This document shows, piece after piece, positions 1-9,929 of a stretch of 55,642 nt of DNA. The position numbers and the translations under genes were made by a program. The stretch covers positions 1-55,642 of the forward strand of contig NZ_FNCZ01000012.1 in assembly GCF_900099995.1 (NCBI RefSeq). Direction: 5' to 3'. The first letter of the stretch is position 1, and every line of letters starts with the position of its first letter. Source of the stretch: Winogradskyella thalassocola (GTDB lineage Bacteria > Bacteroidota > Bacteroidia > Flavobacteriales > Flavobacteriaceae). The notes under the pieces are model-generated. The model worked only from the letters and a program-made list of their open reading frames with translations. It was not told the DNA's origin and ran no database searches.

Positions 1-3000
1 ACCATTACTAGAACATATTCCGTAACCGATGCGAGTGGAAATTCTATTAACGTTACTCAAGATATTAACATCCTTGATAATACGGATCCTACAGCTTCTA
101 ACCTTGCGCCTGTCAGTGTGCAGTGTGCGAGTGATGTTCCTGCTGCTAATATTGCGTTAGTTAACGACGAAGCAGATAACTGTGCTGGAACAATTACTGT
201 CATTCATACAGGTGATGTATCTAATGGAAACTTTAATCCTGAAATCATTACAAGAACATATTCTGTAACTGATGCTAGTGGAAACTCTATTAATGTAACT
301 CAACTTATTACTGTTGAAGATAATATTAACCCAAATGCTACATGTAAAAATTACACCATTACATTAGACGCATCTGGTAACGCAAGTATTTTAACTTCAG
401 ATATCGATAATGGTTCAAATGATAACTGTGCTATATCATCAATGTCATTAAATAAATATGATTTTACCTGTGATGATTTAGGAACAAACACTGTGACCTT
501 AACCGTATACGATACTTCTGGTAATATTGATACTTGTACTGCAACAGTAACCGTATTGGATCCTGCGGCAAGTGCGAGTGTAACTATTGCATCAAACGAT
601 GCGAATAATGAGATATGTTTAGGTGAAAATGTAACATTCACTGCTACTCCAGTCAACGCAGGAACTACACAGTTTTATGAATGGTTTATCGACGGAGTTA
701 GTGAAGGAATAACTGCTGTTTCAACATTTACACCAGTACCTGCTCCAATAGCTGATTATACAATATATGTAGAAATGACTACAGATCTTTCTGCTTGTGA
801 TCCTAAAGTAAGTAACATACTATCTATTGTAGTGCACCCATTACCTATAGTTAGTGTAAGTGATTATGATATTTGTATTGATGACAATACGCAATCTGCA
901 AGCCCATCTACAGGTGGCACATGGACTAGTAGCAACGTAAGTGTTGCAACCATAGACAATAGTGGAGCCATTACACCACAAAGTGATGGTACAGTAACCT
1001 TTACTTATACAAATTCAACAACTGATTGTAGTTCTACCACAAGTACAGTTACTATTAACCCTTTACCTATTATAGGAAATTACCCAACGGATAACGAAAT
1101 TTGTGAAAACGAAACGCATACGTTATCACCTTCTTCTGGTGGTACTTGGATAAGCAGCAATAATGCTATTGCCACAATAACTAACGGAGGTGTTATTACT
1201 GGTATAAGTCCTGGAAACGTTAACTTTTTATTTACAAACACCACAACTGGCTGTAGTAATTCGTCTACATCTATTGAAGTATTAGAAGCACCTGTCATAA
1301 CTTCCGTTACAGTATCAGACAGTCCTATATGTGCTGGTGAACCTAGTGTTTTAACAGCCAATGTCTTTGGTGCAAGTCTTAGTGCTGAAACCATTGTAAA
1401 CTACGATTTTAATACAGGGAATAGCTATGGAAGTCTCGTAGATATTAGCACAACACCAAATATTAATTCAAACTTTTTCTCACCTGGTGGTAGTAATAAT
1501 ATTCCTTTTAAGACTCGAAGTCCTTCAGCAATTGCTACAAATGGAGGTCCTTTTACAATAAATACTCCTGCCGGAAACTCTCTAATGCAAGAAGATGATT
1601 GGCAAGACGGTGGAGGATATGGAGGCTCAGATGATAGTGGTTGGTGGCGTTTAAACGTCAATGGATCAGATTTAGTAAATTATCAAAATTTTAGATTTGG
1701 GTTTCAGTATCGAAGAGGTTCTAGATTTGGAGATACTAAAAATATTTTAGTTCAATATCGCTCAGGTAATACTGGAGCTTGGACTTCTACAAATGTAGTT
1801 GTTTTAAGAAACAATGCAGCTTATCAAAATAGATGGCAAACTGCAAATATAGCACTGCCTGCTTCATTTAATAATTCAAGTTTAATACAGTTTAGACTGA
1901 GAGTTGATGATGGTTCTACATTTAATACATGTTCATGGTGGGAACAAATTATTGGAACATGTGAAGATAATACCTACGGAGTTAAAGATAAAGCTGAACC
2001 ACATTTATACATAGACAATTTACAAGTACAGGGGGCTAGCGCAGGCAATGCTTTTGCGTACTCATGGTCTGCCGACACTGGGGTAGATGCCGGTTTACCT
2101 ACAAGCGCAACAACACCTTCTGTTGGCAATAATCAAATTACAGTTAATCCTGAAGTAACAACTCAATATACTGTAACTGTTACAAATAATGATGAATGCC
2201 CAACAACAGAAACGGTTACAGTAAATGTGTTCCCTTCTCCAGAAATTATAATTATTACAGACTATTGTCCCTCTGATGTGCCTTCTACACCTCAGGATGA
2301 AAGTAATATGGTGCAATTAGTTGCTACAGCAAACCAACCCATTACTAGTTGGGAGTGGAATACAGGTGAAACAGGTGACACCATATATGTTGACATTGCC
2401 GGACAATTTCAGGTTATTGGTACAACTATTAATGGATGTAGTGATGGAGATTCTATTAATGTATCACAAGAACTAGTTATTAATGGTTCATTCTCTAACC
2501 CTAGACAAACAGTAAATGGCCCCTTCGCCGACAATATGGCATCTCTTGGCTTTGATTTTGATCCTGGGTATAACTATCGTGCAACTCCAACGCTTTATCA
2601 AAATAGATTAACTGTAACTAGTGATGTAGAACCATTCTATCCTGGTATTTTTAGAAGTGTCCCTGATCATACAGGTGATGGAGCTGGGCAATATCTTGCT
2701 GTAAATGGTGATGTATTAGCTTTAGCTGCTTGGAGACAGGTTATTACAGTAGAACCTAATACCGACTATTATTTTTCAGCTTGGGGCATTGATATATCAG
2801 ACACTTGCGGAGGATGTTATTTACTAGTTCCTAGTGATTTAAGATTTAGAATTAACGGTGCTGATGTAGGTTCAACCCTTGATTTAGTAAAAGGCGCTGA
2901 TTGGGAGCGTTTTTATGGAGTATGGAATTCTGGATCGAATACAACTGCTACCGTTGAAATTAGAAATGTAGTAGGAGATCTTAATGGTAATAACTTTGCT

Positions 3001-6000
3001 ATTGATGATGTCTCTTTTGCAACACTATCTACCTTTATTAATCTAACCTCAGCCCCTGGTACAGAAAATCAAACTGTCTGTGAAAATACACCTATAACTG
3101 ATATCTCTTTTAAAGTTGGTGGTGGTTTAAGTGGGCCATCAGAATCTGGATTACCTATGGGTTTAACCACTACATTTGATGGGTTAGAATATATAATTAG
3201 TGGAACGCCAACTGAATTTGGTACTTTTAATTACACTATCTCAACGAATGCTAGTTGTGGAAATAAAACATTTTCAGGAACTTTAATTGTTAACCCTGAA
3301 CCAATTGTTACTATTACAACTTTACCAGATACAGTCTGTCAGTCTGATGGTACAATAGCTTTAAGTGCTACATTAAGTGGCAGTGCAACTGGAGGTACTT
3401 GGAGTATTTCTGGGACACCAATAACAACCACAGTTACAGGGAATGTAGCTTCTGCAACTTACACTATTGCAACTACAGGTTTAACAACGTTTACATTTAC
3501 ATCAAATGATCCTGCCGGACCATGTGATGTAGCTATAGAAACTATAGATTTTAACATCACACCTTATGTTATAGCATCTGCTGGTTCCGATCAAACAACA
3601 ATGGGTTGTGAAATTACAACGGTAACTTTAGCTGCTAATAATGTTACAGGTGTTTGGACAGCTACGCCAGAAACAGGTTATTTTGAGAATGCTACGGCTT
3701 ATAATTCAGAATTCACTGGAGAAAGTGGTACATCCTATACCCTAACTTGGACAGCTATTAATAACTCACCTTGTGGAAATACTACTGACACGGTAACTAT
3801 TACCATACCAGATTGTGGAACTAGCTTAGTCTTTGATGGTGGTGACGACTATATTAACTTTGGAAATAATTATAATTTAGACAATACCAATTTTAGTGTT
3901 GAAGCATGGATAAAAACCAATAATACTACGGGCACAAAAACGATTTTTTCAAAAAGAGACGGAACATCAACAGCATCTGGTTATGATTTAAGTCTTGTAG
4001 ATGATCGTCTATATTTCCGTTATAACGGCAGTACCAATGTTATTGCAAATCAGCCTATAAACTCTAATAAATGGTACCATGTAGCCGTAACTTTTGATGG
4101 TTCTAATTATACGCTATATATTGATGGTTTTGTAGTACGTACAAGAGCAGGTTCTACACCAGCAACAAACGCAAACAAAGCATTGGTTGGCGCTATGGAT
4201 AGATCAGATAACTCACCAATTAACTATTTTGATGGTAAAATTGATGAAGTCCGTATATGGGACACTGAGTTATCTCAAGCTCAAATTAGAGAAATGATGA
4301 ACCAAGAAATAAAACAAGACGGTTCTAATGTTATGGGTGAAGTTATACCTCTTGAAATTACAGGTAATTTACAATGGAATAATCTAATAGGTTATTACCA
4401 AATGAATACAGGCCCTCAGACAAGTGTAGTTGCTGGTAACATAAATGATATTTCAACAGCCTCACCTAATTCTGGAAAATTAAATGCTATGACCCTTATT
4501 CAAGTGGAAGATGCCCCTATTCCTTATAATTCGAGATTAGATGATGCATGGGATAATGAGACAACATGGTCTGCTAGTGCTGTGCAACAGATACCTAATT
4601 CTAAGGAAAATAATGTTGTTCCTAATAGTTTACAAACATGGAATATTGTTAGAACAGCGACTGAGATTACGACGAATAGAACAACTACAAACCTAGAAAA
4701 AACTACACTTCTTGGTTTATTGGTAGATAATAACACATTGAGTATTGAAAGTGATCAACCACTTCAAGTCAATAAATACCTGAAAATAGATGGTACTTTA
4801 GATTTAGTTGGTGAATCACAACTCTTACAACCTATGGGTAGTATTGTTGATTATGCAGGAACTGGTAAACTAGAACGCGACCAGCAAGGAACCGGAAATG
4901 AATTTAATTATAACTATTGGGGAAGCCCTGTGAGTAACGCAGGCAGCGCGGCAAATAGAACTTATGCTTTAGCATCGATTTTATATGATGGTATAACCCC
5001 TGTATCATGGACCACAAACAATGATGCACCAGGCACAAGTCATGCAACTATAAGTAGTCGTTGGTTATATACTTACGCAAACTTAACAGGTGCTTATGCT
5101 GACTGGAATCGTATTAGTCAAAATACTGGTATCAGCGTTGGATTAGGATTTACAATGAAAGGCAGTGGTACTAGTCCTTCAGAGCAAAATTACACCTTCA
5201 CTGGTCAGCCGAATAATGGTACTATAACACATCCTATTGGTGCGAATAATGAAACGCTTTTAGGTAATCCATATCCTTCTGCTATAGATGCTCATACTTT
5301 TATTGATGATAATGAATCAGCGCTTCGTACAGGATCAGGGTTAACCTTCTGGGAACAAGCACCAAATAATCCTAGTCATATTTTATCAGAATACCTAGGA
5401 AGATACTCTTACTTAACTAAAACTGGAGGTTTACCAGCAACTACACCCGTAGAAATAGATGGAGATGGCGGTGGAACTGCTTCTAAGATACCTGGTCGTT
5501 ATATACCGGTAGGACAAGGTTTCTTTGTTGAAGCTGATGGAGATGGCGGTACATTAGTTTTTAATAACGCACAGCGTGTCTTTATGAAAGAAGGCCCACA
5601 ATCTGTATTCTTTAGACCTAGTGATAGTAACCAAGATTATGTTAACCTTCCTAATGGAGAGGAAAGTGTAATTAGACGTATACGTTTTAGCTTTACGACG
5701 CCAGAAAGAGCAATAAGACATCTACTTTTAGGTTTTACATCAGATAATGTTGCTACAGACGGAGTAGATTATGGCTATGATGCCCTCAATGCAGACGATT
5801 TCCCAAGTGATATGTCATTCCTTATTGAAGGAGAACAATATGTTATCCAAGGTGTTGGTGAATTTGATGACACCAAAGTATACCCATTAAACGTTATTAT
5901 TGGTGAAACGGGTAATATTGAAGTTGGACTTACTGATCTTGAAAACTTTGATGAATCTATCGATGTTTATATTTTTGATGCTGTAGAAGGTACTTATACG

Positions 6001-6366
6001 AGATTCAATGATGTTAACTTCCAATCGAATTTAGAAGCTGGCACCTATAATGATAGATTTTACTTAGTGTTCCAAGAGAATGCTGTATTATCTACAATAG
6101 AAGAAGAATTTAAAGATATATCGGTAAGATACTTACATGATTCTGAAGAAATTAATGTAAAAACACCGCTTTCTGTTGAAGTTAATCAATTGTATTTGAT
6201 TAATGTTTCAGGTCAAACTGTAGCGTCATGGAATGCTACTAACCTACCAATGTCACATGATATTAAAATACCTGTGAAGCACATTTCGGAAGGAGCTTAT
6301 ATTATTAAAGCTGAAACAGAAACAGCAACATTTAGTAAGAAGATAATTATTAAATATAATAGATAA
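1..6366 (+). CDS. Giant multidomain T9SS-secreted adhesin, 5' end outside the window
   Basis: The reading frame is open from base 1, so the gene starts upstream; at least 2,121 codons are present. In order the product shows HYR-like repeats (1-570), a PKD-like domain (570-840), two bacterial Ig-like repeats with a GGTW motif (840-1290), an Ig domain with an embedded jelly-roll-like insert (1290-2230), a PKD-like domain, a carbohydrate-binding-like module (about 2465-3020), PKD-like domains (3030-3820), a LamG/concanavalin-like domain (about 3826-4290), a GNPYPSA module (about 4870-5600), and a C-terminal T9SS type A sorting domain (about 6110-6366). Such proteins are exported by T9SS and anchored on the cell surface, where they serve in adhesion or gliding. 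A terminator hairpin follows. The ligand is unknown. SprB-like motility adhesin is an alternative reading, but the LamG and sorting-domain architecture fits a general adhesin better. Confidence 0.85.
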   Translation, partial: TITRTYSVTDASGNSINVTQDINILDNTDPTASNLAPVSVQCASDVPAANIALVNDEADNCAGTITVIHTGDVSNGNFNPEIITRTYSVTDASGNSINVTQLITVEDNINPNATCKNYTITLDASGNASILTSDIDNGSNDNCAISSMSLNKYDFTCDDLGTNTVTLTVYDTSGNIDTCTATVTVLDPAASASVTIASNDANNEICLGENVTFTATPVNAGTTQFYEWFIDGVSEGITAVSTFTPVPAPIADYTIYVEMTTDLSACDPKVSNILSIVVHPLPIVSVSDYDICIDDNTQSASPSTGGTWTSSNVSVATIDNSGAITPQSDGTVTFTYTNSTTDCSSTTSTVTINPLPIIGNYPTDNEICENETHTLSPSSGGTWISSNNAIATITNGGVITGISPGNVNFLFTNTTTGCSNSSTSIEVLEAPVITSVTVSDSPICAGEPSVLTANVFGASLSAETIVNYDFNTGNSYGSLVDISTTPNINSNFFSPGGSNNIPFKTRSPSAIATNGGPFTINTPAGNSLMQEDDWQDGGGYGGSDDSGWWRLNVNGSDLVNYQNFRFGFQYRRGSRFGDTKNILVQYRSGNTGAWTSTNVVVLRNNAAYQNRWQTANIALPASFNNSSLIQFRLRVDDGSTFNTCSWWEQIIGTCEDNTYGVKDKAEPHLYIDNLQVQGASAGNAFAYSWSADTGVDAGLPTSATTPSVGNNQITVNPEVTTQYTVTVTNNDECPTTETVTVNVFPSPEIIIITDYCPSDVPSTPQDESNMVQLVATANQPITSWEWNTGETGDTIYVDIAGQFQVIGTTINGCSDGDSINVSQELVINGSFSNPRQTVNGPFADNMASLGFDFDPGYNYRATPTLYQNRLTVTSDVEPFYPGIFRSVPDHTGDGAGQYLAVNGDVLALAAWRQVITVEPNTDYYFSAWGIDISDTCGGCYLLVPSDLRFRINGADVGSTLDLVKGADWERFYGVWNSGSNTTATVEIRNVVGDLNGNNFAIDDVSFATLSTFINLTSAPGTENQTVCENTPITDISFKVGGGLSGPSESGLPMGLTTTFDGLEYIISGTPTEFGTFNYTISTNASCGNKTFSGTLIVNPEPIVTITTLPDTVCQSDGTIALSATLSGSATGGTWSISGTPITTTVTGNVASATYTIATTGLTTFTFTSNDPAGPCDVAIETIDFNITPYVIASAGSDQTTMGCEITTVTLAANNVTGVWTATPETGYFENATAYNSEFTGESGTSYTLTWTAINNSPCGNTTDTVTITIPDCGTSLVFDGGDDYINFGNNYNLDNTNFSVEAWIKTNNTTGTKTIFSKRDGTSTASGYDLSLVDDRLYFRYNGSTNVIANQPINSNKWYHVAVTFDGSNYTLYIDGFVVRTRAGSTPATNANKALVGAMDRSDNSPINYFDGKIDEVRIWDTELSQAQIREMMNQEIKQDGSNVMGEVIPLEITGNLQWNNLIGYYQMNTGPQTSVVAGNINDISTASPNSGKLNAMTLIQVEDAPIPYNSRLDDAWDNETTWSASAVQQIPNSKENNVVPNSLQTWNIVRTATEITTNRTTTNLEKTTLLGLLVDNNTLSIESDQPLQVNKYLKIDGTLDLVGESQLLQPMGSIVDYAGTGKLERDQQGTGNEFNYNYWGSPVSNAGSAANRTYALASILYDGITPVSWTTNNDAPGTSHATISSRWLYTYANLTGAYADWNRISQNTGISVGLGFTMKGSGTSPSEQNYTFTGQPNNGTITHPIGANNETLLGNPYPSAIDAHTFIDDNESALRTGSGLTFWEQAPNNPSHILSEYLGRYSYLTKTGGLPATTPVEIDGDGGGTASKIPGRYIPVGQGFFVEADGDGGTLVFNNAQRVFMKEGPQSVFFRPSDSNQDYVNLPNGEESVIRRIRFSFTTPERAIRHLLLGFTSDNVATDGVDYGYDALNADDFPSDMSFLIEGEQYVIQGVGEFDDTKVYPLNVIIGETGNIEVGLTDLENFDESIDVYIFDAVEGTYTRFNDVNFQSNLEAGTYNDRFYLVFQENAVLSTIEEEFKDISVRYLHDSEEINVKTPLSVEVNQLYLINVSGQTVASWNATNLPMSHDIKIPVKHISEGAYIIKAETETATFSKKIIIKYNR
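4..305 (+). repeat. 81-codon HYR-like tandem repeat, last copies
   Basis: A stretch starting at base 4 recurs at base 247, a period of 243 bp or 81 codons. The two copies encode the same TRTYSVTDASGNSINVTQ peptide with only synonymous differences in most codons. The array probably continues upstream of the window. Confidence 0.75.
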
Positions 6367-6391
6367 TAGCATCTATTGTATTTAATAAGTA

Positions 6392-6438
6392 ATGCCTTTA
6401 GGTTTGGTTTTTAAACCCTACTCCTAAAGGCATTTTTC
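6392..6438 (+). terminator. Rho-independent terminator of the giant adhesin gene
   Basis: An 11-bp perfect stem (ATGCCTTTAGG with CCTAAAGGCAT) encloses a 20-nt loop that contains a further GGTTT/AAACC pairing. It is followed by a short T run, 25 bp after the stop codon. Confidence 0.8.
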
Positions 6439-6476
6439 TTGAATATCCCTATACATTCAATGACCTACATGCAAGA

Positions 6477-6523
6477 AAAACAAAACCCTCAAAACCATAA
6501 AGGTTTTGAGGGTTTTGTTTTAT
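6477..6523. terminator. Second strong hairpin, likely bidirectional terminator
   Basis: A 16-bp perfect inverted repeat (6481-6496 with 6502-6517) around a 5-nt loop is flanked by an A run on the left and a T run on the right. It could end transcription from either side or act as a backup for the first terminator. Confidence 0.7.
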
Positions 6524-6536
6524 ATCCGTTTTTATG

Positions 6537-6573
6537 TTGTATTAGCAATACCCCGTCCTAACCACTAGGATCA
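6537..6573 (-). pseudogene. tRNA-like fragment (D arm plus anticodon arm only)
   Basis: On the minus strand a D-arm-like segment (TCCTAGTGGTTAGGA) is followed at canonical tRNA spacing by a 7-nt loop TTGCTAA, which would present anticodon GCT with U33 and purine 37. Only three of the five anticodon-stem pairs form. No T arm, acceptor stem or CCA can be seen on either side, so this is at most a degenerate fragment. Chance similarity cannot be excluded. Confidence 0.35.
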
Positions 6574-6651
6574 AAGTTTTATAAAAAAAGTGGCTTATCA
6601 TTTTAACTTTTCGAAGATAAACTTCAATGGAAAACCAGAAGACAAAACTAA

Positions 6652-6807
6652 ACATTAGATTATTGCCTTGGCTTCAATCGCACGGCATATGCTTTTAAAG
6701 AAATCATTAACCTACTTTTTGGGTGGAAACAAACATATTCTACAGAAAATTTCCTCGCAGCTATTGCAGGTTTTCTAGGATTGAAAATGACAATTTGTTT
6801 TTTATAA
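6652..6807 (+). other. Orphan coding-like fragment in a 600-bp gene-free stretch
   Basis: The stretch 6367-6967 has no complete gene. Beyond the two hairpins and the tRNA-like fragment, one frame (6652-6804, stop at 6805-6807) reads as a protein-like sequence of about 51 residues. It has aromatic-rich text such as CLGFNRTAYAFKEIINLLF and a stop codon just before it, with no start codon. It may be the tail of a decayed gene. I do not recognise the family. Confidence 0.25.
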
Positions 6808-6967
6808 AAACCCAAACGAGATAATACAATCGGAACATGTATAGTACGGTGATATTTTATGAACCATTAGAGTATTTCGCACACTTCAGTTATATCCTTT
6901 TTATTTCAGTAGATATACATAACAATAATCCCTTTTAATTTACTTATTAATTATTCTCTATAATACC

Positions 6968-9856
6968 TTACTCCTTTATAAACTTTATTGTTTGTTGTCC
7001 TATTTCTGTTTTAATCTGAAGAAAATACATTGCAGATTCTAGTTTAGAGACATTAATTTCAGTGAAATTATCTTCAACCCGCATTACCAATTGACCAGTA
7101 ATCGTAAATACTTCTATAGCTTTAATAGCTATAGTATTTGAGTTCCTAATTTGTATAACCGCTTTAGCTGGATTAGGGTATACACTAATAGTCTCTAAGT
7201 CTTCGTCATCAATAGATAATGAGCCTTCAATAACGACTACTTCTGCAGAACTTTCCGAGCATATACCTTCTACATGTGTATATGTATACGTACCTTCTCC
7301 TGCAAGTTCTGGCGACCAGGTTCCTCCGAGGTCAGGACTACCTTCTAGAGCTTCAAATAATTGTGTTTCAGTAACTATTGTGCCATTTCCTATTTCTAGT
7401 GTTCCATTTTCACCAGCTGATTTTTGTATTTCTTCAATTAATGTTACTGTAGCTGAAACTAAAGGATAACATGTTGTAGCAGCATGGCTATACTCATAAA
7501 CTCCTGTAGTAGTTTCTTCCCATATTCCACCTGTGTCTGCTGTTTCTCCTAAGGCAGAAAATAATTCCGCATTAGTTAGGGTTTCTCCTTCACAAATGTT
7601 TATAGATGCATCAGTACCTGCAGATTTTTGTAGTTCTTCAATTAGTGTTACCGTAGCTGAAACTACTGGATAACATGCTGTTGCGGCATGGCTATACTCA
7701 TAAACACCTGTGGTAGTTTCTTCCCATGAGCCTCCTAGTTCTGCAGTTTCACCTAAAGCTAAGAATAGATCTTCTTCTAATGGTGTTTCTCCTACACAAC
7801 TATTTAATTCACCATTTTGACCTGCAGATTTTAATTCTTCTTCGATAACCGTAACAGTTGCTTCATCTGCATCAAATCCTTGATTATCTTGAGCGATATA
7901 AGTATAAATTCCTGGACCATCGATATCCTCTACCCAATATCCTCGTATACTTGGATTACCACCTAATTCATTAAATAAATAAGAGTACGAAAAATTTCCA
8001 CCTGGGCAAATAATTAATGTACCATCCGTACCTGCAGTATCGTCACCATAAATTCTAACTATAACTGTCGCAATATCATCCGTACAAACACCACTAACCT
8101 GATACTCAAATTCATAGACCTGAGCATCACCAGCACCTGTATTAGGAAAATCAACTTCACCTTCTACGGAAGTTAAGACATTAGGAGAACCATTATCTAC
8201 CTGAACCCAAATTCCATCATCTACATTGCTATTATAGTTAGCACTTCTTAATTGGCCTCTTAAATCATCCAAGTCACTAGAGCCAAAATTTCCATTAACA
8301 TCAGCGTCTGAACCAGCATTTGGTGGATCCGGAATAGAAAAATAAACAGTAGCAGACGATTCAACGGTACAATCAGTACTAGGATGTGTATATGTGTAGA
8401 TACCACTTCCATTATAATTATTAGGACTCCAAATTCCACCTTCATCACCACCAAGCTCAACAAGAAACTCCTCTAACGAAGATTCACTACAAGATTCTAA
8501 TACTGTATCTATACCAGCGGATAACTGTACAATTTCATTAACTACGACTGTCGCGGAAGTTTCAGGACAATTAGTTGTTGCTGGCTGTGTATATGTATAA
8601 TTACCAGGTCCATTAATAGCTGGAGACCAAACTCCTCCTAGACCAGGATTTCCACCTAGAGCATTAAACAAATCTTCCTCAGTAAAAGAGTCACAAACAT
8701 CTAAAACACCATCTTCACCAGCACTTAATGCTTCTATAACAATGGTTAATATTGATGAATCTTCTTCACCACAATTTTCGGATGTCATTGTATATTTAAA
8801 GTCATAAGACCCTATAGCGTAATCTCTTAAATCGACTACTCCCCATTCAATAAACACTGGTGGTTCATTTAAACTTTCCCATATTCCATCATTAGAGACA
8901 CTATCATCTAAATATGAATATAAATACACTTCTCCTGCAGTACATATTGTTAAAGTATTATCCGATCCTGCATCTGGAATTATTTGGAGATTCAACTGAA
9001 TTAAAGCCGAATCAGTGCAGTTGTTTTCACCATTAACTGTATATGTAAAATTATATAAATCAGTATATTCAACCTCACTTAAATCAATCACTCCATTTGT
9101 TATGTTAAAATTTGAATCCTCTTGATCCCAATAGCCAGAGGCTACTCCCTCACTTAGTAAGTCATTTAGATTTAGTAATCCTGAACTAGAACCTACACAA
9201 GCAAATAAGTTTGTATCCTCTCCTGCATAACAATCTTGACTGTATATTTTAAAATTATCAAATGCAATTCCATCGTTAGAAAAACCTGTATTGTCTGATC
9301 CAAAAGCCATTCTAAAAATTACATTGCTCTCTCCTATTAGTTCGGTTAAGTCGTGTATTGCCGTGAACCAATTCTCTGTGTCTCCACTTGGTCCACCACC
9401 TGCCCATCCAATAGGTTGACCACCTGGATTAGCGTTTATAAAATCATCATTAAACCAATTTTCATCATCATTAAAACCACCAACATTTTGCCAAGTAACA
9501 CCAGAGTCAATTGAAGATTGTAAAACAGCACCATCTCCAGACCCGCAATCTAACCAAATATTTAACTGTACAGTAGGTTCCGTTAAAGAAGAAAAATCAA
9601 ATATTGGACTTTGCACATAACCACTCTCATTATTAGCGTATTCACTATCTAAATTGGTAACCCAAGCCATTGTCCCTGAAGCCGCAGAATTAATTATAAA
9701 TCCTGAAGGATTACCAAGCTCCCAACTATTATTTGTGCCAAGAGAACTCCAACCTGCTGGTCCAGATTCGAAATTCTCCGAATAAGGATACGTCGTTATT
9801 TGAGCATTACTATAACAAAAACTTAATAGTAGTAAGACTAAAGCTATTTTTTTCAT
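6968..9856 (-). CDS. T9SS-sorted surface protein with nine cysteine-containing repeats
   Basis: The start at MKKIALVLLLL gives a clean signal peptide ending at NAQ; an in-frame ATG at 9898 would add 14 residues and is less likely. The mature protein begins with a domain of about 200 residues that resembles the MAM/jelly-roll modules next to secreted metalloproteases. Nine repeats of about 65-95 residues follow, with a core of SAGxDGxLxxC, an LFxALGG segment, GGxW and YTYTHxxTxC. Most repeats carry two cysteines, a likely disulfide; repeats 5 and 9 lack the first. The C-terminus is a T9SS type A sorting domain (VYPNPAK onwards). The gene lies just downstream of the TPR-CHAT lipoprotein on the same strand and is probably cotranscribed. 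Its function is not known; a structural or adhesive surface role is inferred. Confidence 0.8.
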   Translation of the reverse strand: MKKIALVLLLLSFCYSNAQITTYPYSENFESGPAGWSSLGTNNSWELGNPSGFIINSAASGTMAWVTNLDSEYANNESGYVQSPIFDFSSLTEPTVQLNIWLDCGSGDGAVLQSSIDSGVTWQNVGGFNDDENWFNDDFINANPGGQPIGWAGGGPSGDTENWFTAIHDLTELIGESNVIFRMAFGSDNTGFSNDGIAFDNFKIYSQDCYAGEDTNLFACVGSSSGLLNLNDLLSEGVASGYWDQEDSNFNITNGVIDLSEVEYTDLYNFTYTVNGENNCTDSALIQLNLQIIPDAGSDNTLTICTAGEVYLYSYLDDSVSNDGIWESLNEPPVFIEWGVVDLRDYAIGSYDFKYTMTSENCGEEDSSILTIVIEALSAGEDGVLDVCDSFTEEDLFNALGGNPGLGGVWSPAINGPGNYTYTQPATTNCPETSATVVVNEIVQLSAGIDTVLESCSESSLEEFLVELGGDEGGIWSPNNYNGSGIYTYTHPSTDCTVESSATVYFSIPDPPNAGSDADVNGNFGSSDLDDLRGQLRSANYNSNVDDGIWVQVDNGSPNVLTSVEGEVDFPNTGAGDAQVYEFEYQVSGVCTDDIATVIVRIYGDDTAGTDGTLIICPGGNFSYSYLFNELGGNPSIRGYWVEDIDGPGIYTYIAQDNQGFDADEATVTVIEEELKSAGQNGELNSCVGETPLEEDLFLALGETAELGGSWEETTTGVYEYSHAATACYPVVSATVTLIEELQKSAGTDASINICEGETLTNAELFSALGETADTGGIWEETTTGVYEYSHAATTCYPLVSATVTLIEEIQKSAGENGTLEIGNGTIVTETQLFEALEGSPDLGGTWSPELAGEGTYTYTHVEGICSESSAEVVVIEGSLSIDDEDLETISVYPNPAKAVIQIRNSNTIAIKAIEVFTITGQLVMRVEDNFTEINVSKLESAMYFLQIKTEIGQQTIKFIKE
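7421..7828 (-). repeat. Two near-identical 204-bp units inside the repeat protein gene
   Basis: Repeats 7 and 8 of the T9SS repeat protein are offset by exactly 204 bp (68 codons) and stay very similar in DNA, including a shared stretch around GCATGGCTATACTCATAAAC. This points to recent duplication or gene conversion. Confidence 0.75.
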
Positions 9857-9929
9857 CTGTGGCTTAATATATTTTATTATTGACATCATATTTTCCATAG
9901 TACTTATAATTCAAAAGGTTAAAATGATT

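Noticed and set aside
6367..6967. Insertion sequence remnant in the gene-poor stretch
   Set aside because: No terminal inverted repeats, target duplications or recognisable transposase motif; only a short unidentified coding fragment.
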